In this document: in pieces, positions 48,758 through 61,800 of the stretch
Layout of the letters: each line of letters opens with the position of its first letter
Numbering within the stretch: position 1 is the stretch's first letter
Source: Crotophaga sulcirostris
Taxonomy: Eukaryota; Chordata; Aves; Cuculiformes; Crotophagidae
Length of the DNA: 64,000 nucleotides
Reading direction: 5' to 3'
NCBI GenBank assembly: GCA_013397455.1
Contig: VYZB01000370.1
Span: forward strand, 857,103 to 921,102
Position numbers and translations under genes: made by a program
Notes under the pieces: model-generated
Database searches by the model: none
Seen by the model: only the letters and a program-made list of their open reading frames with translations
Told to the model about the DNA's origin: nothing

Positions 48758-51700
48758 GCAGAGAGGAAAGAAAACTCAGGCTATTCAATTTAATTTTCCA
48801 GTTTGATTTGATGGACTTCAAAGGAGGCAGAAGCAGAAAGTGAGGTGTCATATCTTATCCCTTTAGGAATCCTGGCTAATGAGGAAGTCTCTAAGGTAGG
48901 CAAGGTGTGTTTTCATTTCTGTTCATGTTGCTCCCTCTGCCAAAATCACTCTAAAACTTTCAAAAAACTTCTATTACCAGTTTGAAGATGACCATAATAA
49001 TGAAGTATTTTGCACAAGCTCAAACTCACAGTAGTGTCTGTAGCTCAGAACTCTGGACTATGGACTGAGGACTGAGGCCATAGTCTTCTGTCCTTTAGCT
49101 TAACGGAGGAGAGAGGGATATTTTTATAATTGCTGATTATATCTCACAATTTGAAAGAGAACTTTTCCACTGTTATCAGTACAACAAAGGGAAACTGGGG
49201 AATGATGGAAAAAGGTGAGACAGTGCATATTAGCGATGGAAAAGGCACAGAATGTTATTGGTAACAGACAGGATTATAGCTAGAAGGTTGCTACATTCAT
49301 TTCTGCTGCAGTAGGTGCTCCATCTGTGGAAGTATGAAAAAGACTGGAAACTTGTGAAAACATGTTATTAGCTTCTTTTTCCCCTGGATGATTTTCATTT
49401 TCCTTGGAACATCTTGTGCTACCCAAAAGAAACTCATCTGTTTGGTAATGTAATATCATCTTCTCACAACTTCTTACTAGTCTGTGCTGCATTTTGCAAA
49501 TTAACATATGATGAAAGCAAAAAATGTCACACAGTCTCCTTGTGTTGAATTTTATGGGCACATAAAAGGAATTATGGTAAGAGAAACATTGCCTGTTGCA
49601 TACTGGTGCTAGATGAATTGCTGGAAGAGGTGTTAGTGTCTAGATCAAGCCCCAAAAGTGCAGTATTTTCTCAGTTTCCAGAGGTTACCTGTGGAGAAGC
49701 ACCTCACGTTCACTGGTAAACTTTAGAAACCATCACACTTCTTTTAAAGCAATTGAATAGGAACTAAGTAAATTCTACTATATTATATTAGTAATAAAAA
49801 TACAGAAGGTAAGTAAATGATTTTTTATTCTTCCAATGTGATTTTTTTGTGTACAATCAATGCTGTTCAATAAAATGAACAGAAAACAAGATTTGAATTA
49901 ACATTTTTCTCTTGATAAAGGATGAACAATATTTTTTTAATTGACTTAGTTTGCATTGTTAAATAGATATTAAGATCAGAAGGTCTTGTTAGCAAGGTTT
50001 AAAATAGAACTTGAAGGGAAAGAAGATGGAAATTTGTTCCCCTGTATAGAAAAATAAGTATACAAGGAAAAGTTTCCAGATATTTTTTAAGTGTGGGATT
50101 GTTGGGTTGTTTGTTTTGGTGTTTTTTTTACACCTATTATGGTAGTATCTTTTCTGTCCTAGGTATTTTCAGTCATTCCATAATTTCCTGTCAAGTTTTG
50201 AGTCTTTAAATAAAGTTATTATTTCACAACTTTCTCAGTAAAGAGTCTTGAGATCGTGACAACAGTAAAATTATGTCTAGATACACAACATGCCATAGTA
50301 GCGCAGACAGATTTTTTTTTTTCCCTGCAGCTATCTAAACAGAATTTAGAAGGGGAAAGTGCATATAAATATATCAGTCTAGAAGTGACATGGATAGTTT
50401 TGCAAAACACATCTTACATCAGTGAAATATACTTTTAACCATTATGAAAATATACAATTCTCAGTCTTGAGGTAGACAGACAAGATTTGAGATCCCAACA
50501 TAAGCTTTAGAAGTCTTAAGAAGATTAATGGCAACAGATTTAGGGGCCTGATCCTACTTCCAGAGTAATCAAATAAACTTTTTTGCTAAGTATTTCAAAA
50601 ATATAGGAATGGAGACCTAAGTTTTCTTGTACTACTCTCCTACATCTCTAAATCTATATAGTCGTACTGTTAATGTCGACATATTGATGTCTTTTCATCA
50701 TAAAATTTAATTTGCCATTAAAGTTTCTCCTGTAAAACCCTTCCTTATGAAATGGAACTTGCTTATAATGGCTCAGGATCAGACATAGAGAAGGAAGATT
50801 TGACTTTTACAGGTTGTAGCAGACGGAAAAACACCAGTGTAAAATATATGGAGGTTGAGAGGGCACACCATGGAACAGAGAGAGGGGTTTGCTGTAATTT
50901 ACTTTGCAGACCTCTTAATGATGACTTAGTACTCAGGGAGACTCTACATTTATTGTCTGGATTGGAACAGAAAGATTGGGCATTTGAAACTGCCTATGTT
51001 AGATGGTTATACATCCACCTCTTTCTTAAAAAGCACCAATATATGAGGGAATCCCACTGATTTCTATAGACTTCACATACTTCCTCCTTACAGAATACCT
51101 GTGCAGCATAACAGAAGACTGTATATGTATAGACGTTGTATAGACGTGCTTTTGAACTGCTATCTGGTTAACCAGTTTTGCTTGTCTAAATAGTACGTCA
51201 TTTTAAAAAATACAAACAAAGAAATGTGTTAGAATGTTCTTACTGTTCTTGTATTTGATGTGATCCAACTCTTACTGAAGAATGAATGTGTGCAAATTAG
51301 ATAAACTAGTTTTTAGAAAAAGCATAAGAGAATACACGTCAATAATTTTCCAAAATATAAAGATCTTCTTTATATACTAAAAGTGGAAACAACATCCAAC
51401 TATGCCCATATTTATCTATCACTCTTTTCCTTCTTTTTTCTCAACAAAATCCTAGAAAGTAAATGCATCAATTCTCTGTTAAAAAACTGAGCTTCATCTG
51501 AAGGTTTCTTGCAGAAAAGAGGCAAGAACTAACTGCTTTTTAAAATGGTATATTTTTTATCCAGGTGGAAACATCTCATTAATCTCTTAAAATCAATCAG
51601 GCTGGGCTTTCAAAGGAGGTACAACTCTCAGAAATGGGATATGACTATACAGTATCGTGCCATGATGGTTTTTTTATATGGGGGCAAAACAGGTAATTTC

Positions 51701-51830
51701 AAAGATGTTACCATTTAGCTGCACTCTTTCAAGGTCAGTGCTATTTAATGCAAAATAACTAACTAACTTTGTCTCAGGAACTTATCTGAAAGCAAAAGCT
51801 AGAAAAGTCTAACCATGGAGTCAGTCTCAA

Positions 51831-51920
51831 AATCATAGGAACAGAGGTTGGAAGAGGCATCTGGGGGCCATCTAGCCTCATCTCCCACCAGAAGGGGCAA
51901 TATTGCCAAAACCAGATCTT
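51831..51920 (-). mobile_element. Old CR1 LINE 3'-end fragment
   Basis: AATCATAGGAACAGAGGTTG, then GGCATCTGGGGGCCATCTAG and a CTCCCACC-type motif, follow the reverse complement of a CR1 end (tail, then GGAAGGCATCTCTGGAGGTC-like block). Only about 90 diverged base pairs are left. Confidence 0.65.
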
Positions 51921-54895
51921 GTTGTATGTTAGAGTTTCATTCTACTGTAATTTAAGCTTCTGAATGTCCTTAGTATGTATCTGAAGCCTGATGCAAAATC
52001 AGTCAATGTGTGCAGTTTCCATCCGGCCTTAATCAGTTATTGCACTAAATCTAAACATTTCTGTATTATGGTTTTGGTGGCAGTGGAAAAAGGAACAGTA
52101 TTCCATCTATTTTACACGGTAATCTTTATGTCCAGAATGTTTTCAAAGAACCAATATATACCAGAGAGCAACTGGTCTTCTAATTTCTAAGCTTGGAAAT
52201 GCATCTTTAAGCCTCTTAGAAAAAGCTTTACTGAACAGTGATCTAAGTTCCCTGAGATGAAGTCTGAAGCTGACATTTTTTTCAGTTCTGACAAGGAAAA
52301 GAATTAAAAGAAGGAAGGAAAAGGACAGAAAAAGAAAAAGAGACCTCTAAGATGTACTGGTTACTTCTTGAAACCTAAACAGAAGTTAACTTGTGCCTAC
52401 CAAAAACCATGAGTTCTTTCCCTCATGTTTCTGCAGTCCGTTTATAAGGATAAGAAATAACTTAGTGTCACACAGTTCTCTCTCAAGTGAGTAGTTTAAA
52501 GATGATTTCAGTATCTGCTACATAATCTAAGGCAAGTAAGGTCAGTTACATTTTGCAGAGACCTAAAGGATTATTTCCTAGCTAGATAACAGAGGAATGT
52601 ATTTTAGCAAAGTTTTCCTCTGAAGTCATTGCTAAATTGATAAATTGTTCATGTCAGATTTACAGTGCTGTTAATGTCAGATTTTAGTCTTTCATGCCAT
52701 GGAACTCCTTACAGCCTTTTCACTGTCTCAAAGAATTCCAGCCCAAACACTTCAGTGCAGAAAGAGTAAGGTATGCAGATATATTAAAGAGCAACAGAAT
52801 ATTAAGCAGATTAAATTTTTACATATTTAGTCAAACTGAGTAGCTACAGGTCATACGTGTGAAAATGGTAACCTATTGTGAAAAAAATCTCAGTTAATGT
52901 CTCTATAGTATATCCTTTCAAAATTTCATATTTTCATATTTAAAAATGTAATTCTTACCTATCTATGAAACCCAGTGGAGTTATTGAGACTTCATTTCAC
53001 AAGGGACCTTGACATTGTATTTCTCACTATTTTTCTTCACTGTCAGAACTTTCTGCCATTAATGGACAGGTATTCAGGTCAAAAATCCTATTTTTTTAAA
53101 TGGAGATATGTTTCACATTCAGTGACCTACTTATATGGTCCATAATACGTTTACAAGTATAAGGTAAAGGGTGCTTGTGTTTGACTAGGGGAGTGGTGTT
53201 AGAAGGTTGAAGCTACTGTGTTTGGATTTTACTCCATCATTGCCAGATTTTACAGCTCCTAAAAGTTGCCATTTGAAATTCTATTGAAGAAATAATAACT
53301 ATTAATTCCTTTTAGGTAGAGGAACAGATTGTGTGGCAATATTTATTGAATTTCATTTGAAATAGTTTCATTATTTTTGTTCAATTAAAGATTGAACTAA
53401 AGTTGTAATACAGAGACAGTCAGGGCATAGGCTCAAGTTGACATATAATGAGGAATAAGCAGTTAACCAGTAAAGCCTGCCTGAAAATCATCTTATTGCC
53501 AGCTTTAGAGAAAGGTGACAAACGAGTCTTATACAAGACAGTGGAAGAAAAGTAATATGACATGTATTTGACATTGTGGGTTAGTTCAGATGAGAGTTTT
53601 TGGTAGAGGGAGGACTTCCTTTGATAAATCACACAATAAGGAAGCTCTCCTATACTTCTACAGACTGGCAAATAGAATAGGTGCTTGGAAACATTTGGAA
53701 AAAGAAAGTAACGGTACTTTGCTGCATCACCTTGTCAATAATATCTGAGTATGGGGAGATCAGAATTGAAAAATAGCTTAGCACAACCTGGCTGTAGTTT
53801 TGAGGACACAAGCTGAAGCTTTTTACAGTTCACTTAGCAGCTCCAGTCACTAAGGGCTTGAGGAATTTCTAAATATAAACCATTCCTAAGGGTAATGGGT
53901 GAAGTCTTGGCTCACACAAAACTAGTGGCTCCATGTATACTGGAGGCAAGATTTAATTCAGTGCCTTTCAAGTGCTCACAGTGATGTTATATGATCATAT
54001 AGACTGAAACAAATCTGTTCCTAATGGAACTGCTTGGGAAAAGGAAGAGATAAGAAAATAAAGTGATATATCATATTGGTTCAAAAGGTTGTTATTCTTT
54101 TTTTTTTCACATTAAGAAAGGGAAAGATCAAGAACTGTGCATAGGATGACAACCTTTCCTCTGCACCAAGTTACAAGAATAGACTATATAAGAGAAAAGA
54201 AACAGAAGGTGAAAAGGATTGATTAAGAGATAAAATACATAATTTTTTCAGTTCCAGAAAAACACAGGATTTTGCAAAAAAGTCTTTTACTCAAGAGCAT
54301 CACTTTCTGGAGGCAGTAGGGGTTATTTATTATTTTATCTTTAGTTATTTATTCTTTACTTGATTATCTTTTATCTTTCAGGTCTTTCTAGCCTCCAATT
54401 CAGAACTGATATTCCCACTTTCACAAGGAAGCCAGCAAATAAATAACGAAATCAAAACAAAACAAAAAAAAACAATCAAAAAACCCCCAAACAATCAGAA
54501 AAGAAAATCTGAAGGAGCAGTAGCATGTAGCTTCTGTGATGTGCAATCTCAGTAAGTCATTCCACTGCTTCAAAGTAAGAATAAGTTACTTGTTTTCCTG
54601 GTAGCACTGGTAGATTCACATCTGAGAACTTTAAAGTATTCTGATCCTGGCCTGAGTTTGCAGAGATGCTGAAATAATATCTCCAAGATATATGAACTGA
54701 CCTTGCCACCTGCCTGAGGACTCAGTGGATAACGTAATTGTGTAGCTGATTAATTAGAGTTTTTTTCCCCAGGTTTATAAAACAATTAAATATTTTTGCT
54801 TTGCAATTCACTATTTTGCTGCCATTAAGCAGCAAAAGTTTATGTCGAGCGTGCTGCTTTTACAAACCATTTACTTTTCCTCCTTCTTTGTCCAG
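51921..54895. other. AT-rich unique DNA, no gene recognised
   Basis: No gene or transposon. It has a purine-only tract at 52304-52345 and an A/C-rich run at 54453-54495. The last 150 bp (54740-54880) contain several homeodomain-type TAAT/ATTA cores and an 8-bp inverted repeat AAGCAGCA/TGCTGCTT (54827-54834 and 54852-54859) just before the exon-like block. Confidence 0.5.
52304..52345. repeat. Purine tract (AAGG/AAAG)
   Basis: About 40 bases, almost all A or G, built from AAGGA and AAAAAG units. Simple sequence. Confidence 0.75.
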
Positions 54896-55024
54896 TAGGT
54901 GAACTTACCTTTCAGAGTGGAGCAGCCTAGAATCTGTGCTAAGACTCTGACCAAGGAAATGAGAACTTAGACATGGTCAGCTCGGAAGATGAATTCCTTG
55001 CAGCTGAATACAAGTGCTCCCTAG
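54896..55024 (+). other. Exon-like block with a start codon
   Basis: A pyrimidine-rich acceptor (CCTCCTTCTTTGTCCAG) precedes this 129-nt block, and a perfect donor CTAG/GTAAGT follows. The ATG at 54973 has G at -3 and G at +4 (good Kozak context), comes 33 nt after an in-frame TAA, and opens 17 codons (MVSSEDEFLAAEYKCSL) plus one base into the donor. A three-codon upstream frame (54959-54970) ends two bases before it. A second acceptor-like TTTCAG allows a shorter exon from 54916. This is the arrangement of a second exon carrying a 5' leader and translation start. I do not recognise the peptide, and no following exon was identified in the window. Confidence 0.3.
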
Positions 55025-56902
55025 GTAAGTAGTATGCTAAGAAAAATAATCCTGATCTACTTCACCTGGAAACATATGTAAAAAAGTCACCCTCAAATCT
55101 AATTACCATTGCTGATTGGCCTATCTGAATGTTTGCAACTGTAACCAACAATCTTGACAGCATTTCATAGGGACAGAAAGCAAGCGAAAACAAAACAAGA
55201 TTAGTAATTTTTACAAAACTTAGTGTTTCTGGAAACTGAAGGAATTTGTTGTACTAAATGTTCTACTGTTGGCTGCACAACTTGATTTTGGTTTACTACA
55301 GTGTAGACACGGCATCCAGGCACCATCGTACTAAAGATACTGGGAGTACAACGAACTTTATCCAGATTCAGGATTATCTCAATACTGAAATCAGTTTGCC
55401 TGTTAAGCATACTGTTGATCCATTGAGCCACTGGAAGGGAGATTACAGTAAGACACAGGTTGACATTCATATTCACCTGAGGGCAGCAAGGGAAAGGTCT
55501 CCTGGGAGAATTTACAGTATCTTAAAAGATGCAGGTTCATAATCTAAGCATGAGTAACTTGTATTAAAGGCTGAACAAGCAATAAAAATAGGGAGTTGCA
55601 AAGGAACCTGGTGGGGTAAGAGGCCATTCAAAGAGATTCTGCTTTCATTGTAAAAATAGCTACGGAATAGTAGAGCAATAGCAGGCAATCTCAAGAAAAT
55701 ACATGCTTAAAAGTGAAGGCTATTTAATAACTGTCCTGAACAATAACAGTCTGAGAAGAAAGCTCATCTATCTGCTGGAAAATATACTTCCAAGAAAGTG
55801 GTTCCTGGAATTGAGTTAAAATTGGAGAACAGTTTCAGCCCCAATTAAAAAAAATAACCACAAAAAACACAACAAAGCCAACCAAACAAAAAACCTCCAC
55901 CTACGAATATCTATATTTCAGACTTGAGTTTGCTCATTCACACATAATAGAGACACATTTTTCTCATACAACTTGAATCTCAGTATGATATTCATGTAAC
56001 TGTTCATATGATTGAACACATATTGTATTTATTTTGGGTCTCTTTGAGCAGCATGGTCTAATAGAGTATGTTTATGACTGTCATCGCAACAAGATTGTTC
56101 TTTTTAAGTCTTAGATTTATATGAATAGTGGTAAATTTTCTAGTAGTTAAAAATCTAAAGAAGTTTAACATTCTTACTACATATCTATTTTTAATAACTA
56201 AACCAGTAAGAAATTAGAGTGCATTGCAGTAGCAAACATAAGTGTATTGTTTTATTAGCCTTTTTTTCATACAAGTTAACAATAAACAACATACAACCTT
56301 TTGGAACAACCTTAACTAGTGGATATAAGGTACACTTCAGACCAGCAAAACCCGTGCATTTAAATGATGGAGATGAAGGAGAAAATTAAAGAATATTAGT
56401 AGTTTATGTTCAGGTATTTGCCATATTTAATAACTCATTCTTCAAAGAGCCTTAAGAGTGGTACTACTCAACAAAGAGGAAAAGAAAATCAAGATAAAGC
56501 ATTAGTGCAGCTTAACTTTACGTTCTCTAGAGAGTTAGCTGAAATACTCTAAATCATAAGTCATCCTTGTTCTTCTAGTATTCTCCATTTCTCACTGAAG
56601 AGTGTTCTGAAAAAACTCTTGGTCACTTGGAAAAATTAAGAAAATTTCTGCTTTCTATGAGAAAGAAGATTGTAAGGTAGACCAGCCAATCTAGCCACTA
56701 AAAACAAGTTTCTACAATATCCTTTTGTGGGCTTAATCCTGCTGTTAGATAACATCGAAACTAAATTCCTGTTACATTAGTAGTATACCCTTGCTAATAT
56801 CAAATGAGGTTAGCTAAGTAATTTAATAATCCTGCATAAGCCCAAAGAATTAATAAGGTGCCATGATTCCTTCTTAAGTGTTGCCAAATTGTCATCTCAT
56901 CC

Positions 56903-56918
56903 TTTTTTTTTTTTTTTT
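56903..56918. repeat. T homopolymer
   Basis: Sixteen consecutive T followed by GTGGGGG. Confidence 0.9.
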
Positions 56919-57418
56919 GTGGGGGACTGATTATATTAATAACAACACAACAGTTTGAGGCTAATCTCCAAAAGACTGAACTTTACAAAGCAAACACTTT
57001 GCTGATCCTTCAGCATTTGTTAATCACACCATTACTCAAAGGCCAAATAGCATGATTACAGTGTGTTGCGCTTACACCATAGAGGTAAAGAACTGGTTTC
57101 TGTAACCCTTCAAAGAACAAGAGGCTCTTTTGAAAGAGCACCTATGCCTGAAGGCACTTGTTTGAAAATAGCAGGTTTTAAAAAAAGTCTAAAATGTCTT
57201 ATACTGGAAAGACATAAACCAAAATAATAAGGATTCAGATGATTGCAAATTTGTATGAATTTATCTTTCTCTGTTGTAGCATATTCTGTATATGATAATT
57301 AACCAAAAGTTTTAAATTTATCATGGTGCTGCCTTGAGAAAACTGATATAAAGGACAGTTATTAGAGAGAAGGCTTTAGAATGGAAAGAAATGCAAGACT
57401 AGGATATTTATTATCTAC

Positions 57419-57449
57419 CAATCTGTCTGTCTGCCTATCTACCTACTAT
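57419..57449. repeat. TCTG/TCTA tetranucleotide repeat
   Basis: About seven imperfect units, TCTG first and then CTAT/CTAC. Simple sequence. Confidence 0.8.
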
Positions 57450-58284
57450 TCTCATTTACAGTGCATTATCCTTTCGTCTACTCACTTTCTTTTCAACAGA
57501 GAATTTAGGCCTTCATCTACTCAAAGTAGGAATAGAAATCTATAACATTAATGTAACTATTAGTTGTTGGTTTGCCCAGTTTGCAAAAGTGTTTCTACAC
57601 ACTGCCCATCCTTCCTCATAAGGCCAGACTTCAATAGCATCAGGTTTAAGGAAGTAGGAAATAGGATTCTCTCTGGTGCCAACATTAGAAAAGCTTCAGT
57701 TTTTTTCAAATAAACCACACAGAATTTCAATCATGACTTGTCATACAAAAATTTTTAACTTTGAATATATCATAGAACTAGAAAAAATAAATATGGATAT
57801 TCATTAAAGGCCACAGTTTTGTATCTCTTTGGAAAAGGACCAGTAAGTAAAATATTTTTTGAAAAAGAGCTTTTTGCAAATCTTTGCTTCCATTAGAACA
57901 GTTCACAGCATAGAAGTTGGTTATTAAAATTCTGAACTTTATATTTACACTGAAAATGATGGTGTCTGAAGGAGTAAGACTTGGGGCAGAGGAAGTAAAT
58001 TTCCAGATACCATAGGACAGATTGATAGTATAAATAAAGACATACATATAAATCTTATAGTTTTATCTTGATCATGCTATTCTTCTGTCTTGGAGGCTGC
58101 TAGTAATATGTAAGAGATAAACACAAATATCTTTACTAAGAAAAATATTGTAATGACTGCAATCGGCATGTAACACTATATCTTTTCCAACTACGTGAAA
58201 TGAGATGTTAATGAAAAGTAACACACAAGCATGTAAGCAGTTGATAAAGACACACTGCAAAATTCACATAAACTGAATAATTGT

Positions 58285-58870
58285 TGTGGTTTCAGCTGGG
58301 ATAGAATTAATTTTCTTTCTTGTAGCTGATATAGCACTGTGTTTTGGATCTAGACTGAGGATGATATTGATAATGTGCTGAGGTTCTAGTTGTTGCTAAG
58401 TAGTCAAGGAATTTTCATCTTGTCATACTGGTCTGCCAATGAGAAGGCAGAGGGGTTCGTAAGAAGATGAGATAGGACACAGCCAGGACAGTTGACCCAA
58501 ACTGTCCAGAAGGTTATTACATAACATATCAAATCATGCTCAGTATATAAACTTAGGGAAGCTGGTCAGGGGCCTCTCAAGGTCTGACTGGGCGGGTGGT
58601 GAGAAATTGCTTTTCATTTGCATCACTTGTTTTAATTTGGTTATATTTATCTCTCTTTTTGTTTTTTTTTGTTTTCATTGCAATTTATGATTACTATTAT
58701 TATTATTTTTATTATTATTTTATTTTGTTTCAATCATAGAAGTGCCCTTATCTCAACCCATTATTTGTCTCACTTTGACTCTTCTGATTCTCTTCATTTT
58801 CCCACCAGGAGCAGGAAAATGAGCGAGTGTCTGTGTGGTGTTTAGTTGCTGGCTAGGTTAAACAACAACA
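58285..58870 (+). mobile_element. Solo LTR of an avian endogenous retrovirus
   Basis: The element starts with TGTGGTTTCAGCTGGGATAG and ends with CTGGCTAGGTTAAACAACAACA, so its ends form the TG...CA inverted termini of retroviral LTRs. I recognise the sequence type (TTTCTTGTAGCTGATATAGC, GACACAGCCAGGACAG, then TATA) as a common avian LTR. The promoter TATA box CAGTATATAAAC is at 58541-58552, preceded by ACATATCAAATCATGCTCAG. A TTA/T-rich insert (58640-58735) lies in the part after the transcription start. No gag, pol or env sequence is present on either side, so it is a solo LTR left by recombination between two LTRs. I find no clear 5-bp target duplication, which suggests age. Confidence 0.8.
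58544..58550 (+). promoter_or_regulatory. TATA box of the solo LTR
   Basis: TATATAA in the expected mid-LTR position. It may still direct transcription rightward into unique DNA; activity is not inferable. Confidence 0.5.
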
Positions 58871-61800
58871 AAAATAAAAACAGAAATGTGATATTCATTT
58901 AATAGAACGGGAAACAAAGGATAAAAATTACAGCTATAATTTTAAATTAAAAATTTCTTTCCATTTAATTGTTCCAATATTTTTTACAAAAAGGTAATAT
59001 TAGCATTTTATTGCTGCAGTTATAATCTATATAGACTTATGATAAGATAATTCTGATGTTACTATTTTTCCACTATTTCAATAAATAATTTTTGTGTGTT
59101 TTTTTTTTTTTTTTCAAAATGTTGGTTCGTATTTCAAATGCGTTACCCCAACTTATTTTGTAAATAACTCATATACATCTCTGCCTTTGCTTGTAAAGGG
59201 CTCTCCTGAGGTCTCTCCATGAACTATGCCTTTCTTTTTTGTACTGTGTTTGTTCCCTGGTTTTGTTAGGTGCTGACAATTCATTACCTTCTGATCTCTC
59301 ATCAGATATCCTTGCTAATGAACCAGAACCTTTATGGCCAGTTCACCTCCTGCAGTTCTAAAACATGCTTTCTACTATTCACTGAACAGTTTAACTAAGT
59401 GAGAAGGCAATAGCTTTGATTTACCTTTAGATACTGATGAATATAGCTGCCTTGCAAGAACTTTTGGGAGAAGATTTCCTGCAATTTTATATACTTGTTT
59501 TTCTAATAATTGCAAACTCATTTAATCAGAAGAGATAACTAAGTTATAATTGCATTAACAGGTATTTAATTGTTACTCTGCTTATACTGTAGTTTCTTGA
59601 ATATTTATACAGCTTCCTAATTAAAATTTATGCAGGCAGCAATAAACATGAAGTATGGATGTAAGTTATTCAGCTTGTTAGTATAACTCTTATAATAATG
59701 TCGTGCTTGAAAATTAAAAGACAATCTGTTTATAACACATGTGGAAGAGTACATCAGACCCCCATTTGGTATTGTTCAGTAAGGGACTTTGAAACATTCA
59801 TCTTCTAGTACAAATATTGAAATCATTCCATGTAATGTGGAAGGAAAGGTTATTTAATAGTATAGGGTCAAATTGTTAGTGAACTAATAAAAATCAGAAT
59901 TCATTGTCATAAAATGGTATTTTATATAGGCACAGAAACAATTTTTTGTCTATCTACTTCTTGTGTTTAAAATAATAGAACTGTAATGTGGCTAGGTTTA
60001 ATAAAAGGAGTGATAAATACTTAGGGCTCAACTTATGACAGCATTATGCCAGGCTCTGGAGGTAGTTACGGAAGACTGCAAAATAAGCATTATATCATTT
60101 CTTTATTGTGTATTCAGGATTTATATGTAGACTTCCAAAATTGCAAACATAATATGTGTCCAGTATCTAAACTAGCCTTGGGTTAGGTATGGAAGGACAG
60201 ATTAAAGCTGATAATTGAAAAAAAAATAGAGATTAAAATATTTAATTAAGTTCTTGTCTGCAATAAGAGCTTCAAAAGAAAGCAATGAAAATATAGCAGA
60301 AAAAGGCCCATGAAGAGTGGCTTAATACGCTAAACATTAGGAAAAATCTCTATTCCACTAGCACTTGCTGAAAAAAACCGTTTTCTTCTTTCCTCCATTC
60401 TGGGATTGGCCAAAATCATTCATACCAATGCAAACCACAAACCTTTTCTTACTTGTGTCCTTTTCCTCAGATATTGTTGAAAAATATCTCATCCTTTACA
60501 CTGCTGTTGTATTGATATTCTGAGGATTCAAAATATTTTTTACAGGCTCTGCCTGCAATGTCATTCTATTCATTATCTAGAGTGAATTTTTTATTCCTTA
60601 CTCTAACATTTTGCTTATTCACCAGTAAGAGACCAAACACTTCTGCTACTGTTGAATGCTATTTGCTGGCATTCTGAATAAAAGTCTTTCCTTTCTTGCC
60701 CCTCTATTTCCTCTTCCCCAAGAATGCAGTACTACACTGAAGCTAAATGTTGACAATCTCAAGCTGTAAAAGTCCACCTTTGTTTTTACATCGTTTTTCC
60801 AAGGCTAAATCCATACAAGTACAGATGCTCTCTCCCTGGGAACACTTTGCTGCTTCTGTAAAATGAATATCAAAAATCAACTTCATCAGTCCATGATAAA
60901 GTTAAGCTTTGTATCCATTGCCTCTCAGCTCTCTTAGATATCTTCTTTGTTTCTTCCCCATTAGCAGAAAAAAAAAAAAAGAAGTTTTTCCCAGATTCTC
61001 CTTCAGCTTTCCATGAATATACTATGAAGAATTTTATTTCTTTTTCTTAATTAACACTCATCAGTTGATGCATTTTATAGTAGGTCTCCCAGGGAAATAT
61101 AAGACTTCAGGCTTTTTCCTAACTGAATGTTTTAGTTTCCAAATAATAAAGGACAGATAACATTCATATTTTTTTAAGAAAAAAAAATATCTTTTAGATG
61201 ACAGCAGCTCAGAGATCTGTATTTAAGCTAGTTAACCCAAAATATGTCTATAGCCAATGAAGAGATATTGACACTCCTGGTGTTCAACATGTCTCAGGGT
61301 AATGAATATGTCTAAACCAGAGTGAATTAATCATGTCCTTAAACCACATACTTACAAAATTATACCCACTGTCCTTGTCTGCATTTTCTTCCCATCTTTC
61401 ACTTCCCACCACCATAAGGCTAACCTATGATGCATAATTCTGCTCTGATTCTCTCTACCCTATATATCCACTGCTTGTTTGCTATATGAGGAATACATAG
61501 ATCCACCTTGCTAGACAATCTGTAGCCACATCTGGAGCCCATTACCTTAAAATTAGGGCATAAGTTACTAGATGCTATGAAAAATGTTTGCAATAAGTGT
61601 GGTTGAGGGTAGAATTAATTCTGAATCTCTCATTCAGTTGGGCAGTACTACTACAGAGCCTGAGCAGTGATGCCCTTAACAGCCTTGTATTAATGGGGAT
61701 AGTGAACAGAGCTGTACTTTGCAAGGCAGTACAGTTTTGTCAGAATGGAAGTGCCCCAACTGCTGCTTCTCAAATCTCACAAGGGACCACCAATAACTGC

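Larger units (their letters stand above)
45408..51830. other. AT-rich unique DNA with assembly gap, no gene recognised
   Basis: No gene recognised. A TG microsatellite (46065-46085), T-rich tracts and the N gap are listed separately. An exon-like block at 47610-47695 (86 nt) has a strong acceptor (TTTACTTCTGTCCAG) and donor GTGAGT and one fully open frame, within a 118-codon frame 47459-47815, but resembles no known protein. A 102-codon plus-strand frame at 50752-51060 also resembles nothing known. Confidence 0.5.
55025..58284. other. AT-rich unique DNA, no gene recognised
   Basis: If the block ending at 55024 is an exon, this would be intron. A 94-codon frame at 55258-55542 resembles no known protein. 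It contains an A/C-rich run (55840-55895), a 16-T run and a tetranucleotide repeat. Confidence 0.5.

Noticed and set aside
49280..49561. Minus-strand 93-codon frame containing STDGAP, recalling hAT/ZBED transposases
   Set aside because: Only six residues fit and no other domain motif is present around them.
3481..55024. Joining the exon-like blocks at 3481, 30040, 47610 and 54896 into one gene
   Set aside because: Reading phases do not chain, and the last block has a start codon with an upstream stop, so they cannot form one open frame.
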